From positions 1 through 9,298 of the forward strand of contig JBEVIU010000160.1 in the NCBI GenBank assembly GCA_040510575.1: a stretch of DNA of 9,298 bases, in the 5' to 3' direction. This stretch comes from DASUMF01 sp040510575 (GTDB lineage: Bacteria > Actinomycetota > Acidimicrobiia > IMCC26256 > DASPTH01). This document shows, piece after piece, positions 1-6,439 of the stretch. Below the pieces are notes generated by a model, which had not been told where the DNA came from, did not search any database, and was given only the letters and a program-made list of their open reading frames with translations. The position numbers were made by a program, and so were the translations under genes. Numbering within the stretch: position 1 is the first letter of the stretch; every line of letters starts with the position of its first letter.

Positions 1-745
1 TCAGCGCGCAGGGCAACGTGAACTCGCCGCCGGGGAACTCCCGCTTGCGTCCGGCCTGCACGACGATGCACCAGGGTGGCACCACGCCGCGCGACACCTC
101 GTCGCCGGTCTGGGCGTCGATCACCGGGATGCCCGGGTTGAGGATCACCCCTTCTCCGAGCACCGCGCCGTCGCCCACGCGAGCGCCCTGCGTGACCATG
201 GACCGGCTCCCGATCGTGACGTCGTTGCCGACGATGACCGGCGCGGCTTGCGGGGGTTCGAGCACCCCACCGATGCCGACACCGCCCGAGAGGTGGACCC
301 GCTCCCCGATCTGCGCGCACGAGCCGACCGTGGCCCACGTGTCGACCATCGTGTCGGCACCGACACGGGCACCGATGTTCACGTAGCTCGGCATCAGGAT
401 CGCGCCGGGCGCGAGGTACGAGCCCCACCGCGCCGACGCGCCGGGCACCACGCGCACGCCGGCCTTCTCGTAGTGACGCTTGAGCGGGATCTTGTCGTGG
501 TACTCGAACGGCCCGAGCTCGGTCGTCTCCATGTGCGAGAGCCGGAACAGCAGCAGCACCGCGAACTTCAACCACTCGTGCACGACGACGACGTCGCCGT
601 CGACCTCGGCAACGCGCGCCTCGCCGGTGTCGAGCAGGTCGATGGCGTCGTGCACCGCCCGCCGGGCTTCGCCGTCGGGCATCACCGACGCCAGATCGGC
701 CCGTCCTTCCCACAGTGCGGTGATGGTCTGTTCGAGATCTGACAC
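1..745 (-). CDS. dapD: Tetrahydrodipicolinate N-succinyltransferase, E. coli-type (3' end cut by window)
   Basis: DapD transfers succinyl from succinyl-CoA to tetrahydrodipicolinate in the cytoplasmic diaminopimelate/lysine pathway. I translated 248 codons; the frame runs off the left edge with roughly 30 residues missing compared with the 274-residue E. coli enzyme. An alpha-helical N-terminal domain (about 1-95, HEWLKFAVLLLFR at 56-68) is followed by a left-handed beta-helix of hexapeptide repeats: MPSYVNIGA 118-126, VDTWATVGSCAQIG 134-147 with the conserved Asp135, and HLSGGVGIGGVLEP 151-164. These match E. coli DapD rather than the mycobacterial DapD family or the shorter DapH. Oddity: the stretch corresponding to E. 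coli RSEVVEG reads RSMVTQG (181-187), so the conserved Glu is missing. The GTG start at 745 follows CAGGAG with a 5-base spacer. It lies 29 bases after dapC, which makes the next enzyme of the pathway. Family assignment is firm; full activity is uncertain. Confidence 0.93.
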   Translation of the reverse strand, partial: MSDLEQTITALWEGRADLASVMPDGEARRAVHDAIDLLDTGEARVAEVDGDVVVVHEWLKFAVLLLFRLSHMETTELGPFEYHDKIPLKRHYEKAGVRVVPGASARWGSYLAPGAILMPSYVNIGARVGADTMVDTWATVGSCAQIGERVHLSGGVGIGGVLEPPQAAPVIVGNDVTIGSRSMVTQGARVGDGAVLGEGVILNPGIPVIDAQTGDEVSRGVVPPWCIVVQAGRKREFPGGEFTLPCAL

Positions 746-750
746 GAGTG

Positions 751-756
751 CTCCTG
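751..756 (-). promoter_or_regulatory. Shine-Dalgarno of dapD
   Basis: CAGGAG on the minus strand, 5 bases before the GTG at 745. It fixes the dapD start and contrasts with the upstream genes dapC, miaB and the epimerase, which have no such site. Confidence 0.7.
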
Positions 757-774
757 GTTCGAGATCGAGAAGGG

Positions 775-1959
775 TCAGGCGACGGACGCGCTGTTCGGCC
801 GTTCGGGCACGGAGCCGGATGCCAGACGTTCGCACGCCAGGGCGACCTGCGCATCGGTGAGCGTGAGTGCGATGCGCGCATGCGTCGCACCGGCGTCGCC
901 GTAGATGTCGCCGGGCGCGACGAGCAGCCCGGTCTCGGCGAGGTCGGCCGCGATCGCCCAGCCATCGCTCGGGCCGGACGCGGTGCGTAGCCACAGGTAG
1001 AAGGTGGATGGGCCGCCGTCGTGGACGAGGCCGCGAGCTTCGAGCGCAGGAAGGGCCATGGCGCGTCGTCGCGCGTAGCGGGCCTGCTGGGCATGGACGT
1101 GCTCGTCGTCGCCGAGTGCGGCGGTGGCCGCCGCCTGGACCGGCGCCGGCGTCATGAGGCCGCCGTGCTTGCGCACCTCACCGAGGTAGGTGACCAGCTC
1201 GGCGTCGCCGGCGACGAACCCGGCCCGCAACCCGGCCATGTTCGAGCGCTTCGACAACGAGTGCACCGCGAGGACGCCGTCGGTGCCGGCGAACAACGCG
1301 GTGACCGGATCGGTCGGAGCGCCGTGATCGTCGTAGGTGAACTCGGCGTAGCACTCGTCGCTGGCGACGATGATCCCGCGCTCGCGCGCCCAGGCGACCG
1401 AGGCGCGTAGCTCGTCGGCGGTCGCGGTCGCACCGGTCGGATTGCTCGGATCGTTGAGCCACAGGACGAGCGCGCGCTCGGCATCGGCGGGCGCCACGCG
1501 ACCGAGGTCGATGCGCCAGCCGTCGTCGACGGGGACCGGCACCGCCCGCAGCCCGGCGAGCGTTGCGCCCATGGCGTACGTCGGGTACGAAGCAGCCGGA
1601 TACAGCACGACATCGCGCGACGGATCGCGCAACGACAGCGCGCGCGGCAGCGACGCGACGAGCTCCTTCGTCCCGATGCACGCGACGACCTCATCGGGCG
1701 TGACCGCGCACGCGAACCTCCGTGCGATCCACGCGGCGGCGGCCGCGCGGTACGGAGCGCTGCCGATCGTCGCGGGATATCCCGTGGCGCCCGTGGCCGC
1801 GTCGACCAACGCGCGCACCGCGACATCGGGCATCGGATCGATCGGCGTGCCGACCGACGCGTCGACCAGCCCTCCGGGCGCCGCGGCGGCGCGGGCCTTG
1901 AGCTCGCCGAGGCGGTCGTGGGGATACGGCGGGGGGACGAAACCGCCCGGGGCAACCAT
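775..1959 (-). CDS. dapC: N-succinyldiaminopimelate aminotransferase, DapC (PLP, fold type I)
   Basis: DapC uses glutamate to aminate N-succinyl-2-amino-6-oxopimelate, the step after DapD. Numbered from the ATG at 1959 (394 residues): SVGTPIDPMPD near 35-45, GTKELVASLP near 96-105, NDPSNPTG 169-176, DECYAEF with Asp201 and Tyr204 that contact PLP, SLSKRSNMAGLRAGF with the Schiff-base Lys237, RKHGGLMTPAPVQAA, and ARIALT with the substrate-carboxylate Arg362. The pattern closely resembles mycobacterial DapC (SVGTP, GTKEL, SLSK, RKHAGMMVPAPVQAA, recalled from memory). Upstream ATGs at 1992 and 1983 lie inside the preceding gene. I prefer 1959 because its N-terminal length fits the family and because TAGCCT sits 7 bases upstream. 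No Shine-Dalgarno is visible. The gene begins 10 bases after the GGDEF gene stops and ends 29 bases before dapD. Confidence 0.93.
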   Translation of the reverse strand: MVAPGGFVPPPYPHDRLGELKARAAAAPGGLVDASVGTPIDPMPDVAVRALVDAATGATGYPATIGSAPYRAAAAAWIARRFACAVTPDEVVACIGTKELVASLPRALSLRDPSRDVVLYPAASYPTYAMGATLAGLRAVPVPVDDGWRIDLGRVAPADAERALVLWLNDPSNPTGATATADELRASVAWARERGIIVASDECYAEFTYDDHGAPTDPVTALFAGTDGVLAVHSLSKRSNMAGLRAGFVAGDAELVTYLGEVRKHGGLMTPAPVQAAATAALGDDEHVHAQQARYARRRAMALPALEARGLVHDGGPSTFYLWLRTASGPSDGWAIAADLAETGLLVAPGDIYGDAGATHARIALTLTDAQVALACERLASGSVPERPNSASVA

Positions 1960-1966
1960 TGCAGCG

Positions 1967-1972
1967 AGGCTA
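1967..1972 (-). promoter_or_regulatory. Possible -10 element (TAGCCT) for leaderless dapC
   Basis: TAGCCT, a TANNNT hexamer whose TAG is also the stop codon of the upstream GGDEF gene, ends 7 bases before the dapC ATG at 1959. That spacing would put the transcription start on the ATG. There is no recognisable -35. The call rests on spacing and on the same arrangement at miaB and the epimerase. Confidence 0.35.
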
Positions 1973-3319
1973 TCCGGGCCCATCTTGGCCATGGGTGTCC
2001 GCGTCGGGCGCGACGAAGCACTCGACCCGCGCGCGACCGCGATCCTTCGCTTCGTACATCGCCACGTCGGCGCGACGCAGCAGCTCCGTCGCGGTCTCGG
2101 AACCGCTGGCGGTGAAGGCGACGCCGATGCTCGCCGTGGTGGAGAGCTCGCCGTGGTCGAGCGGCACGGGCAGCGCGATCGCGTCGAGCAACCGGTGCGC
2201 GACCTGCACCGCCTCCTCGAGCCCCCGCACCTCGGGCAACACGGAGGCGAACTCGTCGCCCCCGAGCCGCGCCACGCTGTCGGACGGTCGCACCGCGTCG
2301 GCCAAGCGCGCCGCGATCGCGGTCAGCACTCGGTCGCCGGTCTCGTGGCCGAAGCTGTCGTTGACGGTCTTGAACCGGTCGAGGTCGACGTAGAGCACCG
2401 CGAGGCCGCTGCCGTCCTCCCGCGTGCCCCGGATCGCATCCTCCAGCGCACCGAGCAGGTGCGATCGGTTGGCGAGCCCCGTGAGGGGGTCGTGCAGCGC
2501 CTGGTAGCTGAGATCGGCTTCCTTCGCCTTGAGCGCGGTGATGTCGCGGACGATGCCCTCGAAGGCGACCACTTCGCGCCCCTGGAAGATCGGGACCACC
2601 CGGAGCTGCACCCACACCACGCCTCCGTCGCGGCGCGTCATGCGGCCGACGACCGGTTCGACCTTGTCCACCTCGCCGGCGACGGCGGCGTTGAACGACG
2701 CCTCGATCTCGACGCGGTCGTCGGGATGCATGATGCGGAGGGCGAGATCGAAATCCTCGTAGAACTCGGCGGGCTCGTAGCCGAGGACCGTGTGCACCGC
2801 CGGGTTCACGTATTCGAACGCGAGCTCGGGAGTGCGCCGGGCGCGGAAGATCATGTCGACCGCGTTCTCGGCCAGGTGACGGAACCGGCGCTCGCTCGAC
2901 TGGACCGCATCGAGCGCGACGCGCTGATCGGTGACATCGACGAAGGAGCAGACCACGTGACGGAGCTCGCCGGTGGCGACGTCGTGCTCGGGGTGAGCCC
3001 CGGTCAGCAACCACAGCAGGGCGCCGTCGTGGTCACGGAACCCGAGCACGAGCCCTGCGACCGGCTTCCCGCTGCGGAGCGCGTGCACGACGGGAAGATC
3101 CTCGAACGTGGCCGGTTCCTCGAACTCGTCGACGATCTCGGTGGCCAACGCGGCGACGGTGGACTCGTTCATCACGCCGGCGGCCGCCGGGACGAGCTCG
3201 TTCGCGCGTTCGTTCCGCTCCAGCACGAGGCCGTCAGCGGCCACGACCACGATGCCCACGCCGAGCGCCGACAGCAGCGCCATGCTGTCGACCTCGTCGC
3301 CCGCGAGCGCGTCGGTCAT
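1970..3319 (-). CDS. PAS-PAS-GGDEF diguanylate cyclase
   Basis: A 449-residue soluble protein predicted to make c-di-GMP from two GTP. An N-terminal PAS-like domain (about 14-130) precedes a second PAS with a PAC end (about 142-262; GYEPAEF, HPDDR, FEGIVRDITALKAKE), then a GGDEF domain (about 275-437). The catalytic domain looks intact: DPLTGLANR 277-285, YVDLDRFKTVND 310-321, the signature RLGGDEF with GGDEF at 353-357, and SIGVAF. An RxxD inhibitory site (RPSD, 344-347) sits five residues before GGDEF, so product feedback is likely. No membrane segment or signal peptide is seen, so the PAS domains should sense a cytoplasmic signal or bind a cofactor; the ligand cannot be told. Its ATG at 3319 overlaps the hflX stop as ATGA, which implies translational coupling. 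It is an unusual member of this hflX/dap gene set. The specific ortholog is not recognised. Confidence 0.93.
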   Translation of the reverse strand: MTDALAGDEVDSMALLSALGVGIVVVAADGLVLERNERANELVPAAAGVMNESTVAALATEIVDEFEEPATFEDLPVVHALRSGKPVAGLVLGFRDHDGALLWLLTGAHPEHDVATGELRHVVCSFVDVTDQRVALDAVQSSERRFRHLAENAVDMIFRARRTPELAFEYVNPAVHTVLGYEPAEFYEDFDLALRIMHPDDRVEIEASFNAAVAGEVDKVEPVVGRMTRRDGGVVWVQLRVVPIFQGREVVAFEGIVRDITALKAKEADLSYQALHDPLTGLANRSHLLGALEDAIRGTREDGSGLAVLYVDLDRFKTVNDSFGHETGDRVLTAIAARLADAVRPSDSVARLGGDEFASVLPEVRGLEEAVQVAHRLLDAIALPVPLDHGELSTTASIGVAFTASGSETATELLRRADVAMYEAKDRGRARVECFVAPDADTHGQDGPG

Positions 3320-4650
3320 CGTCGGCCGTCGCCGTTGGTGCTCACCAGGAACTCCTCGAACGGTTGACGACTGGCGCGGGGCAGCCGGGCTCGGAGGCGC
3401 GTCCCGCCGTCGCCATGGACTTCCACGAGCACCTCCCCGTCGCGGTGCAACGCGGCGATCACGTCGCCGCGATCGTAGGGAACTTCGAGCTCGACGATCG
3501 GCACCATCGCACGCAGCCGCGTCGCGATCTGCGCCAGGAGCGGCTCGATCCCGTCGCCTCGTGCTGCCGACACCGAGAGCGCGTCGCCGTGCGCGGCGAG
3601 GATCGGCGTGAGGTCGTCGGGCCGCGCGAGGTCGGCCTTGTTGAGCACGAGCAGCTCGGGCACGTGGTCGGCGCCGATCTCGCGCAACACCGTGTGCACC
3701 GCTTCGATCTGCGTGTCGGCCGCGGGCGACGACCCGTCCACCACGTGCACCAGGAGATCGGCGTCGATCACCTCGTCGAGCGTGGACCGGAACGCTTCCA
3801 CGAGCTGGTGCGGGAGTCGCTGCACGAAGCCGACGGTGTCGCTCACCAGCACCATCTCGCCCCCAGGCAGCGCGAGGCGTCGGGTGGTGGGATCGAGGGT
3901 GGAGAAGAGGCGATCCTCCACGAGCACGCTGGCCCGGGTGATCCGGTTCAGCAACGTGGACTTCCCCGCGTTCGTATAGCCGACCAGCGCAACCGTCGCG
4001 AGCTCACGGCGACGGCGGGCCTTGCGCTGCGTGTCGCGGTTGCGGCCGAGTCGTTCGAGGTCGCGCTCGAGCTTGCGGACCCGGTCCTGGATCCGCCGCC
4101 GATCGACCTCGAGCTGGGTCTCGCCCGGTCCCCGCGTACCGACGAGCCCGCCGCGGGCACCGCCGCCCGCGCCCTGTTGGCTCAGCTGCCCGCCACGACC
4201 ACGCAGCCGCGGCAGGCGGTAGCGCAACTGCGCGAGCTCCACCTGCACCATGCCTTCCTGGCTGTGCGCGTGCTGGGCGAAGATGTCGAGGATCAGCGCG
4301 ACGCGATCGACCACGTCGACTTCGAAGAGCCGTTCGAGGTTGCGTTGCTGTGCGGGCGTGAGCTCGTCGTCGAACACCACGAGATCCACGTCGAGCGCGT
4401 CGGCAAGCTCGCGCAGCTCCTGAGCCTTGCCCGAGCCGATGTAGGTGGCGGGGTCGGGCTTGTCGCGGCGTTGCAGCACCGTCTCCACCGGAAGCGCGCC
4501 GGCCGTGTCGACGAGCAGTTCGAGCTCGTCGAGCGATGCTTCGGCCGCCTCCACGCTGCGCGTGCCGATCCCGGTGCCCACGAGCAGCGCGCGCTGCTGG
4601 ACGACGGCAAGGTCGACCTCGGTTGCGGTGAGGCGACGGCGCGGGCTCAC
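3316..4650 (-). CDS. hflX: Ribosome-associated GTPase HflX
   Basis: HflX is a cytoplasmic GTPase that binds the 50S subunit and splits stalled or hibernating ribosomes during stress. The 444 residues contain the HflX N-terminal domain (about 20-160; GSGKAQEL 72-79, DDELTPAQQRNLE 94-106, LDIFAQHAHSQEG 121-133), a Gly-rich linker (GQLSQQGAGGGARGG about 154-168), a coiled-coil-like basic stretch (GPGETQLEVDRRRI about 174-187 and onward), and the G domain: G1 GYTNAGKST 224-232, G2 FSTLDPTTR 249-257, G3 DTVGF 271-275, G4 NKAD 337-340, G5 SA 361-362. All motifs are canonical. The GTG start at 4650 overlaps the dapF stop as GTGA, and GGAGGA lies 6 bases upstream within the end of dapF. The next gene overlaps its stop. 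The miaA-dapF-hflX order matches known actinobacterial loci such as that of M. tuberculosis. Confidence 0.96.
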   Translation of the reverse strand: MSPRRRLTATEVDLAVVQQRALLVGTGIGTRSVEAAEASLDELELLVDTAGALPVETVLQRRDKPDPATYIGSGKAQELRELADALDVDLVVFDDELTPAQQRNLERLFEVDVVDRVALILDIFAQHAHSQEGMVQVELAQLRYRLPRLRGRGGQLSQQGAGGGARGGLVGTRGPGETQLEVDRRRIQDRVRKLERDLERLGRNRDTQRKARRRRELATVALVGYTNAGKSTLLNRITRASVLVEDRLFSTLDPTTRRLALPGGEMVLVSDTVGFVQRLPHQLVEAFRSTLDEVIDADLLVHVVDGSSPAADTQIEAVHTVLREIGADHVPELLVLNKADLARPDDLTPILAAHGDALSVSAARGDGIEPLLAQIATRLRAMVPIVELEVPYDRGDVIAALHRDGEVLVEVHGDGGTRLRARLPRASRQPFEEFLVSTNGDGRR

Positions 4651-5510
4651 GGCGCGTCCTCCGGCCGCAAGGTGGCGTCGAGCTCGACATCGAAGACGTG
4701 CACCACCGGGCCGCCGAGTCGGACGGTCTCACCGAGGTCGACGACCAGGTCGCCGCCCGGAACGTGCACCTCCACGTGGCTGCCCACGAGGCCGCGTCGG
4801 TGCGCGACCGCGGCCGACGCGCAGGCTCCGGTGCCGCAGCTCAGCGTCTCCCCCACGCCACGCTCCCAGACGCGCATCGTGATCTCGTCGGGTGCGGTCA
4901 CCGCCACGAACTCGACGTTCGTGCGGCGGGGGAAGCGAGCGTCGTGCTCGAGGCGCGGCCCGTGCTGGGCCACCCGTGCGGTCGTCGGATCGTCGACGAA
5001 GAGCACGAGATGCGGGTTGCCCATGCCCGCGGCATCGCCCCGGTACTCGACACCATGGAACTCGGCGGTGAGATCGAACGCGCTCGGCGCGTCGAGCGGG
5101 ATCTCGGCGGGCTCGAAGGTGACCGGCCCCATGTCGACGTTGGCGTAGCTGAGTCCGCCGTTCGGGTCGACCATGTACTCGACCTGGCGGCGTCCGGCTC
5201 CGGTGTCGACGACCAATTCGCCGTCGCCCAGGCCGGCCCGTACCGCCGCCCAGGCGAGGCAACGGATGCCGTTCCCGCTCATCTCCGCCACCTGGCCGTC
5301 GGCGTTGTAGAGCAGCATCCCGACGTCGGCACCGTCACGGCCCGCCGTCATCACGATGAGTCCGTCGGCTCCCACGCCACCATGGCGGTCGCACAGCACC
5401 GCGGCGGTGGCGGCGCCGATCGGGGCGGCGTCGGCCGACGCGTCGAGGCGCGACCACACGAGGAAGTCGTTGCCGGTCGCCTGGAGCTTGGAGAGTCGGA
5501 CGGTGCTCAT
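4647..5510 (-). CDS. dapF: Diaminopimelate epimerase
   Basis: DapF interconverts LL- and meso-diaminopimelate, the precursor of lysine and of the peptidoglycan cross-link, without a cofactor. With the ATG at 5510 it is 287 residues, normal for the family. The N-terminal KLQATGNDFLVW (8-19) is the family signature. The two catalytic cysteines lie in MSGNGIRC (Cys84) and LSCGTGAC (Cys225), one in each of the two pseudo-symmetric lobes. GMGNPHLVLFVD (162-173) and ERGVGET (216-222) are also conserved. An upstream in-frame ATG at 5549 would add 13 residues inside miaA and is not needed. The chosen ATG overlaps the miaA stop as ATGA, and the gene's own stop overlaps hflX as GTGA, so it is coupled on both sides. 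dapC and dapD of the same pathway lie two genes downstream. Confidence 0.96.
   Translation of the reverse strand: MSTVRLSKLQATGNDFLVWSRLDASADAAPIGAATAAVLCDRHGGVGADGLIVMTAGRDGADVGMLLYNADGQVAEMSGNGIRCLAWAAVRAGLGDGELVVDTGAGRRQVEYMVDPNGGLSYANVDMGPVTFEPAEIPLDAPSAFDLTAEFHGVEYRGDAAGMGNPHLVLFVDDPTTARVAQHGPRLEHDARFPRRTNVEFVAVTAPDEITMRVWERGVGETLSCGTGACASAAVAHRRGLVGSHVEVHVPGGDLVVDLGETVRLGGPVVHVFDVELDATLRPEDAP
4657..4662 (-). promoter_or_regulatory. Shine-Dalgarno of hflX
   Basis: GGAGGA, a near-perfect anti-16S complement 6 bases before the hflX GTG, embedded in the last codons of dapF. It supports the GTG start and independent ribosome loading inside the overlapping gene chain. Confidence 0.75.
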
Positions 5511-6439
5511 CGTGACCACAGTGCCAGGAGCGCGGGCAACACGAGGCACGGATTCTCGTCGGCCGCCAGCCAGGTGATGCGCGGGTCACGACGGAACCAC
5601 ATGCGCTGGCGGCGGGCGAACGACCGGGTGCGGTCCGCGGTGCGAGCGAGCGCGTCGTCGAGGTCGGGGATCGTGCCGTCGAGGTGGGCGATCATCTCCT
5701 GGTAGCCGATCGCCTGGCGCGCCGTACGCGACAGCGCGGTGCGCGCGACGAGCGCTCGCACCTCGTCGACGAGACCGGCGGCGCGCATCGCCGCGACGCG
5801 CGCGTCGATCCGGCGCGCCGACACTGCTCGCGGCAACCAGATGCCGACCAGGTGCACGGGCACGACCGGTGCACCGAACGTCTGCAGGCCGGTGCCGAAC
5901 GAGGAGAATCGCCGGCCGGTGCTCCGGAACACCTCGAGCGCGCGGATGACCCGCCGATCGTTGGTCGCCTCGATGCGTGCCGCCGCGTCGGGGTCCACGC
6001 GCGTGAGCTCTGCGAAGAGGCGCGCGAGCCCGTCGGGCTCGGCCGCCTCGCGCTCGAGCTCGGTGCGCGCGACCAGGTCGCGGGGCGGGAAGGTCAGCGG
6101 GTCGATGACCGCCTGCACGTAGAGACCGGTACCGCCGACGAGCAGCGCACGCTTGCCGCGCGCCTCGACGTCGGCGATCGCGGCGCGCGCTTCGCGTTGG
6201 AACTGCGCGACCGACCACTCGTCCGACGGATCGGTCACGTCGATCAGGTGATGCGCGACCGCGGCGCGTTCACGCGACGTCGGCTTGGCCGTACCGATGT
6301 CGAGCCCGCGGTACACCTGCATCGAGTCGATCGACACGATCTCAAGGTCGCCGAGCGCGTGTGCCGCAGCCATCGCCACCGCGGACTTGCCCGACGCGGT
6401 CGGACCGACCAGAGCGAGGTGTACGACGGGCTGGGTCAA
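5507..6439 (-). CDS. miaA: tRNA dimethylallyltransferase MiaA
   Basis: MiaA transfers dimethylallyl from DMAPP to N6 of A37 in tRNAs that read UNN codons; MiaB then acts on the product. From a TTG start at 6439 the protein has 310 residues, normal for the family. Visible motifs are the P-loop GPTASGKS 12-19, the substrate loop VSIDSMQVYRGLDIGTAKPT 35-54 with Asp38, HHLIDVTDP 63-71, LVGGTGLYVQAVID 100-113, RRVIRALEVFRSTG 162-175, AIGYQEM 243-249, and the C-terminal tRNA-binding RSFARRQRMWFRRDPRITW (272-290). The frame stays open upstream to 6640, but that extension is Arg-rich and lies inside miaB, so it is a shadow. No ATG or GTG lies between 6439 and the P-loop. The TTG overlaps the miaB stop as TTGA, which explains a weak start with no clear Shine-Dalgarno: ribosomes probably restart after miaB. 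Confidence 0.95.
   Translation of the reverse strand: MTQPVVHLALVGPTASGKSAVAMAAAHALGDLEIVSIDSMQVYRGLDIGTAKPTSRERAAVAHHLIDVTDPSDEWSVAQFQREARAAIADVEARGKRALLVGGTGLYVQAVIDPLTFPPRDLVARTELEREAAEPDGLARLFAELTRVDPDAAARIEATNDRRVIRALEVFRSTGRRFSSFGTGLQTFGAPVVPVHLVGIWLPRAVSARRIDARVAAMRAAGLVDEVRALVARTALSRTARQAIGYQEMIAHLDGTIPDLDDALARTADRTRSFARRQRMWFRRDPRITWLAADENPCLVLPALLALWSR

Noticed and set aside
145..372. 75-codon minus-strand frame near the left edge
   Set aside because: It lies inside the clear dapD frame on the same strand and has the low-complexity look of a shifted frame.
730..766. Direct repeat GTTCGAGATC at 730-739 and 757-766 around the dapD start
   Set aside because: Only 10 bp, and one copy is coding. 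No third copy was found, so chance is the simplest explanation.
1152..3014. 620-codon minus-strand frame crossing the GGDEF gene and dapC
   Set aside because: It is a same-strand frame-shifted shadow, very Arg-rich, spanning two well-supported genes in other frames.
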